The translations under genes were made by a program, and so were the position numbers. Positions 26,107 to 35,640 of a DNA stretch of 64,000 bases are shown one piece after another. This stretch comes from Flavobacterium muglaense. Lineage in GTDB: Bacteria > Bacteroidota > Bacteroidia > Flavobacteriales > Flavobacteriaceae. The notes beneath the pieces were generated by a model. That model did no database searches. It was not told the DNA's origin and was given only the letters and a program-made list of their open reading frames with translations. The stretch is taken from assembly GCF_014305155.1 (NCBI RefSeq), contig NZ_JACRUK010000012.1, positions 27,041 to 91,040 of the forward strand, written 5' to 3'. Every line of letters starts with the position of its first letter. Within the stretch, counting starts at the first letter, position 1.

Positions 26107-27762
26107 ATGAAAAAATATTCTATTTTCCTTTTTATATTCCTGCTTTCTGTAACATATAGCGAGGCGCAGGGACTACTATCTAAGTCTGAAAATCAATTTA
26201 GTAAACAAGATTCTTTGCGTGGAAGCATCACAAAAGAAAGGATTTGGTGGGATGTAAAATACTATCATTTAGATATAAAAGTAAATCCGTTAGATAGCAC
26301 TATTACAGGCTATAACACGATTCAATATAAAGTGTTACAGGAATATAAAAGGATGCAAATCGATTTGCAAAAACCGATGGAGATTTACAAAGTAATGCAA
26401 GATGGTAAAACAGTGCAATTCAAACGTGAAGGGAATGTATTTTATATTGATCTAGAAGCGGCTCAAACTCTAGGTACGACTAAGGAACTAACTATTTTTT
26501 ATGGAGGTAAACCAAAAGTAGCTGTTAATCCGCCTTGGGATGGTGGAATAACTTGGAAAAAAGATAGTACTAAAAATCTATTTATCGCCTCTTCTTGTCA
26601 AGGGTTGGGTGCTAGTGTTTGGTGGCCCAATAAAGACCATATGTATGATGAAGTTGAAGGAATGGAAATTAGCGTGAATGTTCCGGGTAATTTAACGGAT
26701 GTTTCGAATGGTCGACTAGAAGCAGTAAAAACACTTAAAGATGGAACTAAAACCTATACCTGGGTAGTTAAAAACCCTATCAATAATTATGGCGTTAACA
26801 TCAATATTGGAGATTATGTAACATTTTCAGAGAAATATAAAGGTGAAAAAGGAGATCTAGACTGTGTTTATTATGTTTTAAGAGAAAATTTGGCGAAAGC
26901 CAAAGTACAATTCAAAGATGTACCTCGTATGTTAAAAGCATTTGAACATTGGTTTGGTCCTTATCCTTTTTACGAAGACAGTTACAAACTAGTGGAAGCT
27001 CCTTATTTAGGTATGGAACATCAAAGCTCTGTTACCTATGGAAATGGGTACAAAAATGGCTACCGCGGTAGCGATTTAAGCGGAACTGGTTGGGGGCTTA
27101 AGTTTGATTTTATCATTATTCATGAGTCAGGACATGAGTGGTTTGCTAATAATATCACCTATAAAGATATTGCAGATATGTGGATTCATGAAAGTTTTAC
27201 TAACTATTCCGAGAGTCTTTTTGTAGAATACTACTATGGTAAAGAAGCTGGTAATGAGTATGTGCGGGGCATTCGAAAAAACATAGAAAATGACAAACCT
27301 ATAATTGGTCAGTACAATGTGAACAATGAGGGCTCAAGTGATATGTATTATAAAGGTGCCAATATGTTGCATACGATACGACAAATAGTGAACAATGATG
27401 AAAAATGGAGAGCCATTCTGAGAGGTTTAAACAGTACTTTTTACCATCAAACGGTCACTACAAAACAAATTGAAGATTATTTAAGTGCTCAAGCAGGAAT
27501 AGATTTATCGACTGTATTTAATCAATATTTAAGAGATATTCGCATTCCCACATTGGAGTATTTTTTTAATAGAAATACAATTACATATCGGTGGACAAAT
27601 TGTGTTGAAGGTTTTAACATGCCTTTGAAAGTGATTATTGATGGTCAAGAAAAATGGTTGAAACCTAGTGCTAATTGGAACAAGGAACCTTTAAATGTAG
27701 AGAAACCGACTCTAAAGATTGATCCTGATTTTTATGTGGCAGGATTTGATATTACAGAATAA
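26107..27762 (+). CDS. Secreted M1 family zinc metallopeptidase
   Basis: The 551-residue protein has a signal peptide ending near YSEAQG. An N-terminal beta-saddle domain is followed by a thermolysin-like domain with the substrate-binding LGMEHQSS (GxMEN-like) and the zinc motif HESGHEW (H339, H343) plus E362 in WIHESF. The protein is shorter than pepN-type aminopeptidases, lacking the large C-terminal domain, as is common for flavobacterial secreted M1 enzymes. It would trim peptides outside the cytoplasm. It is 49 bases after the ATP-grasp gene, so co-transcription is possible but not shown. Confidence 0.92.
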   Translation: MKKYSIFLFIFLLSVTYSEAQGLLSKSENQFSKQDSLRGSITKERIWWDVKYYHLDIKVNPLDSTITGYNTIQYKVLQEYKRMQIDLQKPMEIYKVMQDGKTVQFKREGNVFYIDLEAAQTLGTTKELTIFYGGKPKVAVNPPWDGGITWKKDSTKNLFIASSCQGLGASVWWPNKDHMYDEVEGMEISVNVPGNLTDVSNGRLEAVKTLKDGTKTYTWVVKNPINNYGVNINIGDYVTFSEKYKGEKGDLDCVYYVLRENLAKAKVQFKDVPRMLKAFEHWFGPYPFYEDSYKLVEAPYLGMEHQSSVTYGNGYKNGYRGSDLSGTGWGLKFDFIIIHESGHEWFANNITYKDIADMWIHESFTNYSESLFVEYYYGKEAGNEYVRGIRKNIENDKPIIGQYNVNNEGSSDMYYKGANMLHTIRQIVNNDEKWRAILRGLNSTFYHQTVTTKQIEDYLSAQAGIDLSTVFNQYLRDIRIPTLEYFFNRNTITYRWTNCVEGFNMPLKVIIDGQEKWLKPSANWNKEPLNVEKPTLKIDPDFYVAGFDITE

Positions 27763-27808
27763 TTTTTGCTAATTTTACATCGGTATGTGTAACTATACTT
27801 TTCGATTT

Positions 27809-28483
27809 ATGAAAAATTCAGCTAAAAGAATGGTCTCTTTTCTATTTGTAACTAGTTTTGCCTTAGGGCAGAATAGTGTCAAGACCTCTAATTTGACTGC
27901 AGGGGCCAATGCGATTTCAATTGATACCCTTAGTTTGTCTCCTTCAAGTGAAATGCTTGATGAAGAATTGTATTGGTCAATAGTTGAAAGTTCGATTAAA
28001 GAAACAAAAACGCAAGAAGATCAGGAAATCTATTTAATTGCTAAAATCGAGAAACTAACTCCAAAAGAGATGATTGGTTTTCGATTAAGAACAGATCAAT
28101 TGTTATTTGATACCTACAATGAAAACCTTTGGTGTGCCGCTTATATCATCAACGGAGGTTGCTCTGATGGTGGTTTTGAGTATTTTAGATGCTGGTTAAT
28201 TTCGAGAGGAAAAGAAGCATATTATAAAGTAAAAAACAATCCAGATGCTCTGATGAATTTAGTGGTGAAAGGGCAAGAAAACTATGAATTTGAGGGTTTT
28301 TGGTATGTAGCCATGAACGCATTCAAGAACAAAACGAATAAGGAATTATTCTTGTATATTGATTATGATACTTTTGTTACAAATGACGAAAATTATCCTG
28401 TTTTAGACTTTACTTGGAATGTAGATCAGCCTAAAACAATGGAGAAAATTTGTCCTATTTTATATAAAAATCTTTGGAAATAG
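27809..28483 (+). CDS. DUF4240 domain protein with signal peptide
   Basis: The ATG at 27809 is preferred because it gives a clean signal peptide (FLFVTSFALG). The upstream ATG at 27785 would precede it with eight polar residues. Residues from about 55 match DUF4240: LYWSIVESSIKE, LTPKEMIGFRLRTDQLL, and the hallmark WCAAYIINGGCSDGGFEYFR followed by WLISRGKEAYY. The family is of unknown function and is usually cytoplasmic, so the signal peptide is unusual. It is followed at once by a bidirectional terminator. Confidence 0.8.
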   Translation: MKNSAKRMVSFLFVTSFALGQNSVKTSNLTAGANAISIDTLSLSPSSEMLDEELYWSIVESSIKETKTQEDQEIYLIAKIEKLTPKEMIGFRLRTDQLLFDTYNENLWCAAYIINGGCSDGGFEYFRCWLISRGKEAYYKVKNNPDALMNLVVKGQENYEFEGFWYVAMNAFKNKTNKELFLYIDYDTFVTNDENYPVLDFTWNVDQPKTMEKICPILYKNLWK

Positions 28484-28516
28484 AACTGTGGGATAGTTGA
28501 ATATCCCATAGTTTTA
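28484..28516. terminator. Bidirectional terminator
   Basis: AACTGTGGGATA and TATCCCATAGTTTTA pair (one G-U) around a short loop. It separates the DUF4240 gene (+) from the convergent sugar operon (-), starting directly at the DUF4240 stop. Confidence 0.78.
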
Positions 28517-28522
28517 TAGCTT

Positions 28523-29398
28523 TTAGATCAAATTATTTTTGATGTAATTATAACTTGTGATTGATGATTCAATAGGATTAGGTTTGTAGTTACTTTCATG
28601 CTCTAGAAAGAAGCGTTCCATGCCTGCAAGTTTCGCTTGCGCAAAAATAGCTTTGAAGTCAATTTTTCCAGTTCCAATTTCGGCATTAAAATCAGGATTT
28701 ACTTTATCCATATCTTTTACATGCCACATTTTAAACCGACCTGGGTGCTCTTTAAATAATTGCAAAGGATCATGTTCTGCGCGAACTACCCAATACAGGT
28801 CCATTTCAAAATCAACTAGATTTTTATCGGTTTCATTTAGCAAAATTTCATAGCCATTGGTTGCTCCAAATTTTTCAAATTCAAAAGCATGGTTGTGATA
28901 AGCAAATTTTAGGCCTGCCGCCTTTGCAACTGCGGCTACTTTATTAATCTTAGCAGCCATCATTTTATAATCATCAGCCGATTTTGCACGTAAGTTTTCA
29001 ACAACATAAGGAAATACTATGTACTTACTTCCCAATAGATTTGCTGTTTCCGTGTACGACTTGAAAACATCTGTATTTCCATTTTCTAAATAGCCATTGA
29101 AATCAAAGTGATTACTGGTAGCTTTCAAATTATTATCACAAAGTATGGACTTAAAGTCTTTCACAGATGTACCAAAAAAGTTGGTTTTAGGCGAATAACC
29201 ATAAGTCTCCACCTCTGTGTACCCTGCTTTTCCTACTTGGGCAAGAACTCCTTTAACGTCTTTTGGTAAGCTATCTCTTAAAGTCCATAACTGGATCCCA
29301 ATTTTATTTTTTTTCATCGAAAAGGCTAGGGAAGGTGCAATTGCAATTGCTCCCAGTGCCAAGCCGCTACTTATTAAAAAATCTCTTCTTTTTATCAT
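28523..29398 (-). CDS. Tat-exported sugar phosphate isomerase/epimerase-like TIM barrel
   Basis: The ATG at 29398 is used because it puts the Tat signal KRRDFLISSGLALGAIAIA at the N-terminus. An ATG at 29431 would overlap the upstream gene. About 292 residues form an AP-endonuclease-2-like (xylose-isomerase-like) TIM barrel. Metal-ligand segments such as FAYHNHAFEF, FEMDLYWV, MWHVKDMD and FLEHES are visible. Such proteins epimerise or beta-eliminate (keto)sugars. Export suggests it meets its substrate in the periplasm, like the exported dehydrogenase pair of the same operon. It is the last gene. Confidence 0.85.
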   Translation of the reverse strand: MIKRRDFLISSGLALGAIAIAPSLAFSMKKNKIGIQLWTLRDSLPKDVKGVLAQVGKAGYTEVETYGYSPKTNFFGTSVKDFKSILCDNNLKATSNHFDFNGYLENGNTDVFKSYTETANLLGSKYIVFPYVVENLRAKSADDYKMMAAKINKVAAVAKAAGLKFAYHNHAFEFEKFGATNGYEILLNETDKNLVDFEMDLYWVVRAEHDPLQLFKEHPGRFKMWHVKDMDKVNPDFNAEIGTGKIDFKAIFAQAKLAGMERFFLEHESNYKPNPIESSITSYNYIKNNLI

Positions 29399-29418
29399 GA
29401 GTTGGTTTTTTAGTTTTA

Positions 29419-30312
29419 TTAGATAGAACAAATTGAAATTGCTTTTTTTAAAGATTCCAATTTGTTAGCATTTTTTGGTATAAATTCTTGCCCTATAAAT
29501 CCTTTGAATCCCGTAGCCGCGATAGCTTTCATGATGGCCGCATAATTTAATTCTTGCGTTTCATCAATTTCATGGCGTCCAGGTACTCCGGCAGTATGGT
29601 AATGTGCGATATAATGGTGATTTTCGGTTATGGTACGGATGACATCACCCTCATCAATTTGCATATGATAAATATCGTATAGCAATTTAAAATGATCCGA
29701 ATTTAATCTTTTAGCCAGTTCGACGCCCCATGACGTTTTGTTACATTGGTAATCGTGGTGGTCCAATTTACTATTTAAAAGTTCCATTACTAAGATTACG
29801 TTATACTTTTCGGCTAACGGAATGAGCTGCTGTAGTGATTTAACACAATTTTGCCAACCTTCTTCATCTGTTTTTCCTCTTTTGCTTCCGCTAAAGCAAA
29901 TTAGATTTTGGTAACCTGCATCAGCGACCAGTGGAATCATCTGACTATAATTTTTAAGAAGTTTTTCATGAAATTGCTCATCATTAAAACCATCAACCAA
30001 ATTAATTTCGGCGCCATTACACATCGTTGATAATAGGCCGTGTTTTTTTAACACAGGCCAATCCTTTGGTCCTACCAGGTCAATACCTGTTACACCTATT
30101 TTTTTTAGTTCGATGCAAAGCGTTTCTATGTTAAAATCATTAAAGCACCAACGTGCTACCGAATGTTTTAATTGTCCTTTTGAAGAGTCGGGTGTTATTT
30201 GAGATTGTTGGTTTACTTTTGCGAAAGCGGAAAAACCAGTAGGAAAGCCTAAAACAGCTGATCCAGCAAGGATTCCTTTTAGTAACGATCTTCTATTTAA
30301 CTGTCCACTCAT
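29419..30312 (-). CDS. Tat-exported hydroxypyruvate isomerase-like TIM barrel
   Basis: The 297-residue protein begins with a Tat signal (NRRSLLKGILAGSAVLGF). A TIM barrel of the Hyi/sugar isomerase family follows: VMELLNSKLDHHDY, LLYDIYHMQIDEGD, HYHTAGVPGRHE and FIGQEFIP carry the expected metal ligands Glu, Asp, His and Glu. It is 20 bases from the next exported TIM barrel and 11 bases after the MFS gene. Two adjacent exported isomerase-like enzymes suggest sequential periplasmic steps on an oxidised sugar. Confidence 0.85.
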   Translation of the reverse strand: MSGQLNRRSLLKGILAGSAVLGFPTGFSAFAKVNQQSQITPDSSKGQLKHSVARWCFNDFNIETLCIELKKIGVTGIDLVGPKDWPVLKKHGLLSTMCNGAEINLVDGFNDEQFHEKLLKNYSQMIPLVADAGYQNLICFSGSKRGKTDEEGWQNCVKSLQQLIPLAEKYNVILVMELLNSKLDHHDYQCNKTSWGVELAKRLNSDHFKLLYDIYHMQIDEGDVIRTITENHHYIAHYHTAGVPGRHEIDETQELNYAAIMKAIAATGFKGFIGQEFIPKNANKLESLKKAISICSI

Positions 30313-30323
30313 TTCTATTTGAT

Positions 30324-31565
30324 TTAAACAGCAGTTGCTTTATTCTCGGTTGTAGCTGTATCACTAAATACGAGTCCAAACAGTAAAAATACTGCTAATG
30401 CAATAGCCGCAGGAATAATCCAAACCATTTTCCAATCTGCGGAACCATCTGCTAACTTATAATTGTCTGTAATGAAACCTGCTACCATAAATCCAACAAG
30501 CATTCCTATTCCATAAGTCGCTAGTGTTATCAATCCTTGGGCGGCACTTTTGTATTTTTCACCCGCTTTAGAATTGGTGTAAATTTGACCTGCTACAAAA
30601 AAGAAATCGTAACATATTCCATGCAAAGCGATACCTATAATAAGCATAAAACTTAATGATTGCCCGTCACCGTAAGCAAATAAAGCATAACGAATAGCCC
30701 AAGCTAACATCCCTAATAATATGGTTTTCTTGAATCCAAAACGAACAAAAAATACTGGAAGTAATAATAAAAATAAGGTTTCGGATACTTGACCGATAGC
30801 CATTTTTCCCGTAGGGTTTTCAAGTCCTGCCTGTGTTAAAAAAGGATGTGCATTTTGGTAATAAAACGCTAACGGAATACAAATTAGAATGGATGAAATA
30901 AAGAAAATCGCAAAGTTTTTATCTTTCAGTAATTTCAAAGCATCAAGTCCAAGGATGTCACCAATTTTTATTTTGTCTGTCGAAGCTACTTTTGGAGGTG
31001 TTTTGGGTAATGAAAAGCTAAAGAAACCGAGTAACAATGCAGCTCCACCCGCTAGTGCAAAAGTGTTTTTAAGTAAACCTGCGCTAATCCCATCAACAGA
31101 ATCCCAATGAAATAGATAACTAATGGCTAGTCCTGCAACGATCCAACCAATAGTACCCCATACTCTAATACTAGCAAATTCCTTCTCAGGATCTTTCATT
31201 TGGTTGAATGCAACCGAGTTTACCAAGGCTAAAGTTGGCATATACAAAATCATATAACTTAAAACATAGGTATAGAAAACCGTTATATCATTTGAAACAA
31301 ACATTTGATACATTAAAAAGGCGCCTGCAAGATGTAGAAACCCTAATATTTTTTCGGCATTAAAATAACGATCGGCTATTAGTCCAATAATAAACGGAGC
31401 TACGATTGCCCCCCAAGACTGGGTTGAAAAAACGGCTGCAGTTTCGGAACCTGATGCCTTTAGGTTAGTAGCTAAATACGTTCCTAAAGTAACAAACCAT
31501 GCGCCCCAGATAAAAAACTCGAGAAACATCATAATAGATAACTTCGTTTTAATGGTAGTATTCAT
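30324..31565 (-). CDS. MFS permease of the nucleoside:H+ symporter (NupG-like) family
   Basis: The 413-residue protein has twelve predicted membrane spans. The start LSIMMFLEFFIWGAWFVTLGTYL and the GAIVAPFIIGLIADRYF segment are typical of the NHS family. In Bacteroidota these permeases often sit in sugar catabolic operons rather than nucleoside loci. Here it lies between oxidoreductases and isomerases and so probably imports the oxidised sugar or its cleavage product. Confidence 0.86.
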   Translation of the reverse strand: MNTTIKTKLSIMMFLEFFIWGAWFVTLGTYLATNLKASGSETAAVFSTQSWGAIVAPFIIGLIADRYFNAEKILGFLHLAGAFLMYQMFVSNDITVFYTYVLSYMILYMPTLALVNSVAFNQMKDPEKEFASIRVWGTIGWIVAGLAISYLFHWDSVDGISAGLLKNTFALAGGAALLLGFFSFSLPKTPPKVASTDKIKIGDILGLDALKLLKDKNFAIFFISSILICIPLAFYYQNAHPFLTQAGLENPTGKMAIGQVSETLFLLLLPVFFVRFGFKKTILLGMLAWAIRYALFAYGDGQSLSFMLIIGIALHGICYDFFFVAGQIYTNSKAGEKYKSAAQGLITLATYGIGMLVGFMVAGFITDNYKLADGSADWKMVWIIPAAIALAVFLLFGLVFSDTATTENKATAV

Positions 31566-31608
31566 TGGTTATTAGTTTTTAGTTTTGGTTAGTGAAAATA
31601 GTATGGAA

Positions 31609-32661
31609 TTATAAACCTAGAATAGCTCTATTAAAAGACTTACTGCTGTTCACTGCTGCAAAATCATCAAATGCTTTATCAGTGACTTTAATAATGTTAT
31701 TTTTAATAAACTGAGCCCCTTCACGAGCACCATCTTCTTGATTTTTTATACAACATTCCCACTCCATAACCGCCCAACCTTTAAAATCATACTGAGCCAG
31801 TTTGCTAAAAATCGTTTTAAAATCTACTTGGCCATCTCCAGGTGAACGGTATCTTCCAGCGCGGTTTGCCCAATTCTGGTACCCTCCAAAGGTTCCCTGT
31901 TTTCCTGTTGGGTTAAATTCGGCATCTTTTACATGAAAAGCTTTAATTCGATCATGGTAAAAGTCAATATATTGAATGTAATCTAGTTGTTGCAGTACAA
32001 AATGAGAAGGATCATATAAAACACACGCTCTAGAATGGTTGTTTACCGCTTCTAGGAACATTTCGTAGGTTTCGCCATCAAATAAATCCTCGCCAGGATG
32101 AATTTCATAGCAAAGATCTACGCCATTTTTATCAAATTCATTCAAGATAGGCATCCAACGTTTGGCTAGTTCAGTAAATCCTTCTTCAACAAGGCCTGCT
32201 GGTCTTTGTGGCCAAGGATGAAAATATTGCCAAAGCAGGGATCCACTAAAAGTAGCATGGGCGTTTAAGCCTAAATTCTGGGAAGCTCTGGCTGCATACA
32301 TCATTTGCTGGACAGCCCATTCTTGTCGGGCTTTGGGTTTTCCATGAACAGCCGTTGGAGCAAAAGCATCAAAAAGCTGATCATAAGCAGGATGCACCGC
32401 AACAAGCTGGCCTTGTAGATGTGTAGACAATTCGGTTATTTCTAATCCAAAAGAAGCAATTTTTCCTTTTAATTCGTCTGCATAAGTTTTGCTTTCTGCC
32501 GCTTTTTGCAAATCAATAAAACGCTTGTCTAAAGTTGGCATTTGAATGCCTTTAAAACCTAAATCAGCAGCCCATTTACAAATTCCGTCAAGGGAATTAA
32601 AAGGAGCTTCATCACTTATAAATTGCGCTAAAAAAACAGCTGGTCCTTGTATTGTTGTCAT
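31609..32661 (-). CDS. Cytoplasmic sugar phosphate isomerase/epimerase-like protein
   Basis: The 350-residue TIM-barrel protein has no signal peptide. Metal-ligand segments are visible: VDLCYEIHPGEDLFDG, VLYDPSHFVLQ, IKAFHVKDAEF and WAVMEWECC. A long insertion with WQYFHPWPQRP suggests a subgroup that pairs with Gfo/Idh/MocA oxidoreductases. It starts 9 bases after the oxidoreductase gene. The expected role is epimerisation or lyase chemistry on a keto-sugar delivered by the permease. Confidence 0.86.
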   Translation of the reverse strand: MTTIQGPAVFLAQFISDEAPFNSLDGICKWAADLGFKGIQMPTLDKRFIDLQKAAESKTYADELKGKIASFGLEITELSTHLQGQLVAVHPAYDQLFDAFAPTAVHGKPKARQEWAVQQMMYAARASQNLGLNAHATFSGSLLWQYFHPWPQRPAGLVEEGFTELAKRWMPILNEFDKNGVDLCYEIHPGEDLFDGETYEMFLEAVNNHSRACVLYDPSHFVLQQLDYIQYIDFYHDRIKAFHVKDAEFNPTGKQGTFGGYQNWANRAGRYRSPGDGQVDFKTIFSKLAQYDFKGWAVMEWECCIKNQEDGAREGAQFIKNNIIKVTDKAFDDFAAVNSSKSFNRAILGL

Positions 32662-32670
32662 TGTCTTGTT

Positions 32671-33828
32671 TTAAATTTTAAAAGCGTACCATTTTTGATC
32701 TGATTTTCCCGAAGCGATAACATGCTCGATAAAAGCCATTCCTCTCACGCCATCGGCTACAGATGGAAAATCTAACATCTCTGCAGTAGGAATACCGCCT
32801 TCTATTTTTGCACGAAGCGTCAAGGCAAAATTGCGGTATAAATTCGCGAAAGCTTCTAAATAGCCTTCAGGGTGACCGCTAGGTGTTCGTGTGTTAAACT
32901 GTGCTGCATTTGATAAATAATCATTTCCTGCTCTGTAAATTTGGGCAGGTGCATCAGGCCATTTAATGATTAAGGTGTTGGGCTCCATTTGATGCCATTC
33001 TAAACCGCCTTTTTCACCAAATACTTTTATTTTTAAACTGTTTTCTTCGCCCGTTGCAATTTGTGAAGCTATCAAAACACCGTTGGCACCATTATCAAAT
33101 TTTAATAACACGTTTCCGTCATCATCTAGTTTTCTGCCTTCAACAACAATATTAATATCGGCACACAATTGGGTGATTTTTAAACCCGAAATATACTCAC
33201 CCAGTTGAGCTGCATGTGTTCCTATATCACCCATACAACCACTAATACCACTTTTTGTAGGGTCGGTTCTCCATACAGCTTGCTTGTTTCCGTCTTTTTC
33301 GGTCAAGTTACTAAGCCAGCCTTGTGGGTATTCAACTATCACTTTTCGAATGGATCCAAACTGTTGGTTTGCCACCATTGCGCGGGCCTGCTTCACCATT
33401 GGGTATCCAGAATAGGTGTGTGTTAAACATAGTAATAATCCAGTTTCTTTTACTTTTTCTTCTAATTTTTTAGCTTCCGCCAAAGTCAAAGTCATCGGTT
33501 TATCTATCACTACATTAAAACCATGGTCCAAAGCCATCATTGCAGGATCAAAGTGAGCAAAGTTAGGGGTCACAATAGATACAAAATCCATTCGTTCTTC
33601 GATTGGAAGCTGACTTTCGATACGAATCATTTCTGGATAGGAAGCATAACATTTTGATTCGGGCAAAAACAAGGCTTTTCCTGATTCGATAGATGTTGCT
33701 GGATCCGAACTAAAAGCACCGCAATGCAATTCGATTAACCCATCCATATTTGCAGCAATGCGATGAATAGCGCCTATAAAAGCGTTCTTGCCACCTCCGA
33801 TCATGCCCATTTTTAATTTTCTATTCAT
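32671..33828 (-). CDS. Gfo/Idh/MocA family oxidoreductase
   Basis: The 385-residue protein has an N-terminal Rossmann domain starting MGMIGGGKNAFIGAIHR and the catalytic-lysine motif VIDKPMTLTLAEAKKLEE (EKP-like, here DKP). The C-terminal alpha/beta domain includes GDIGTHAAQLGEYISG, with the expected active-site His. It would reversibly oxidise or reduce a sugar hydroxyl using NAD(P). It is 10 bases after the GMC gene and 9 before the isomerase gene. Not exported. Confidence 0.9.
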   Translation of the reverse strand: MNRKLKMGMIGGGKNAFIGAIHRIAANMDGLIELHCGAFSSDPATSIESGKALFLPESKCYASYPEMIRIESQLPIEERMDFVSIVTPNFAHFDPAMMALDHGFNVVIDKPMTLTLAEAKKLEEKVKETGLLLCLTHTYSGYPMVKQARAMVANQQFGSIRKVIVEYPQGWLSNLTEKDGNKQAVWRTDPTKSGISGCMGDIGTHAAQLGEYISGLKITQLCADINIVVEGRKLDDDGNVLLKFDNGANGVLIASQIATGEENSLKIKVFGEKGGLEWHQMEPNTLIIKWPDAPAQIYRAGNDYLSNAAQFNTRTPSGHPEGYLEAFANLYRNFALTLRAKIEGGIPTAEMLDFPSVADGVRGMAFIEHVIASGKSDQKWYAFKI

Positions 33829-33838
33829 TCCTTTTAGA

Positions 33839-35542
33839 CTAAATATTTCCTTTGTTCAATTCTTTTACTGCATAGTCACAAGCGCGAGCCGTCAATGCCA
33901 TAAAGGTCAATGAAGGATTCTGGCACGCAATAGAAGGCATACAAGAACCGTCTGTAACAAATACATTACTCACTTCGTGCATTTGATTCCATTTATTTAG
34001 CACCGATGTTTTGGGGTCATTACCCATTCTCGCGGTCCCCATTTCATGAATCGCCATCCCTGGATAACATTCTTTATCGTAGGTTTTTACATTTTTAATA
34101 CCTGATGCTTCTAGCATTTCAGCTGCATCATTCATCATGTCAATACGCATTTTTTTCTCGTTTTCTTTGTATTCACAGTCAATAGCTAGTATTGGCTGAC
34201 CCCATTTGTCTTTTTTATCATGATTGATGTATACTTTGTTTTCATAATAAGGTAGCATTTCGCCAAAGCCACCTAATCCCATGTTCCAAGTATCAGCCGG
34301 TAGGCTTAACTTATCTTTAAAATCTCCACCAAATGAAAGTTCAGCTACTTCCTCATACCACGGATTTCTACTGGCTCCGCCTTGATAGCCAAAACCACGT
34401 AAATAATCGCGTTTATCGCTTCCTACATTTTGATAACGGGGTACATATATACCATTAGCTCTGCGTCCATAGGTGTATTTGTCTTCAAATCCCTCGGCGC
34501 TACCCGAAGCACCACAACGAAAATGATGATCCATTAAATTATGACCCAATTGTCCGCTAGCATTTCCTAAACCTTCAGGATGCGCGTCCGAAGTCGAGTT
34601 GAGTAAGATAAAAGTCGAACCTAAAGTCGAGCCGTTTACAAATACAATCTTGGCATAAAATTCCATTGTTTCATTTGTTTCGGCATCAATTACCATAACA
34701 CCTTTGGCTTTTTTAGTATCCTTGTCGTATAAAATATGATTTACGATCGAATAAGGTCTAACCGTTAATTTGTTAGTAGCCATAGCAGCAGGTAGGGTAG
34801 ACGACTGTGTGCTGAAATAAGCGCCAAATGGGCAACCGCGGCTGCATAAGTTGCGATACTGACAACTACCACGGCCTTTGTGGGGTACGGTTAAATTGGC
34901 CGTACGACCAATGGTCAAAATTCGAGTACGATTGTAATGCTTTTCTATGCGTTCTTTAACCGATTTTTCTACACAGTTCAAATCCATTGGAGGCAAGAAC
35001 TGTCCATCTGGTAATAAAGGCCAGTTTTCGGCTTGACCGCTAATTCCGGCAAAACGCTCTGCATAGTCGTACCAAGCTGCAATATCTTTATATCGAATGG
35101 GCCAATCGTTTCCATGACCGTCTCTTGCATTATCTTCAAAGTTATGATCACTAAATCGATAACTTTGACGTCCCCACATTAAGGATTTACCTCCCACATG
35201 AAAACCTCTGTACCAATCAAAACGCTTGTCTTCGGTGTAAGGGCATTCTATGTCATTCACCCACCATTTTTCGTTGTATTCTTGATATGGATAATCTCTG
35301 GTTTGTACGGGATGTGTTCTTTTTTGATCTTCAGTAAGATTTCCAGCATGCTTGAATTCCCACGGATTTTTCATTGCAGTATCATAATCTTTGATATGCT
35401 CAATATTCATTCCTCGTTCTAGCATTAAAACTCGTAATCCCTTTTCGGTTAGTTCTTTGGCGGCCCAACCACCGCTTATACCTGATCCTACAACTATAGC
35501 GTCATAGGTGTTCTCTTCTTTTAAATTTGTATTTATATTCAT
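33839..35542 (-). CDS. GMC-family FAD dehydrogenase, large subunit, with probable 3Fe-4S site
   Basis: The 567-residue protein has the FAD motif VGSGISGGWAAKEL near its N-terminus and the GMC C-terminal His/Asn region (MGTARMGND, VFVTDGS). Cys227, Cys233 and Cys237 (spacing C-x5-C-x3-C, in SCQYRNLCSRGCPFG) match the 3Fe-4S motif of membrane-linked FAD glucose dehydrogenases. It lacks its own signal peptide. The small subunit 98 bases upstream carries a Tat signal, so co-export is expected. Flavobacterial relatives oxidise glucosides at C3. No cytochrome c subunit gene is adjacent. Confidence 0.9.
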   Translation of the reverse strand: MNINTNLKEENTYDAIVVGSGISGGWAAKELTEKGLRVLMLERGMNIEHIKDYDTAMKNPWEFKHAGNLTEDQKRTHPVQTRDYPYQEYNEKWWVNDIECPYTEDKRFDWYRGFHVGGKSLMWGRQSYRFSDHNFEDNARDGHGNDWPIRYKDIAAWYDYAERFAGISGQAENWPLLPDGQFLPPMDLNCVEKSVKERIEKHYNRTRILTIGRTANLTVPHKGRGSCQYRNLCSRGCPFGAYFSTQSSTLPAAMATNKLTVRPYSIVNHILYDKDTKKAKGVMVIDAETNETMEFYAKIVFVNGSTLGSTFILLNSTSDAHPEGLGNASGQLGHNLMDHHFRCGASGSAEGFEDKYTYGRRANGIYVPRYQNVGSDKRDYLRGFGYQGGASRNPWYEEVAELSFGGDFKDKLSLPADTWNMGLGGFGEMLPYYENKVYINHDKKDKWGQPILAIDCEYKENEKKMRIDMMNDAAEMLEASGIKNVKTYDKECYPGMAIHEMGTARMGNDPKTSVLNKWNQMHEVSNVFVTDGSCMPSIACQNPSLTFMALTARACDYAVKELNKGNI

Positions 35543-35640
35543 TAGAACTCAATTAAATTTGGTTAATGTGAAGATTGTATTTTAGAAAAATAGTTTTGAA
35601 TCCTATCTCAGATCAGGATGAAACTAATAGTACCGATTCA

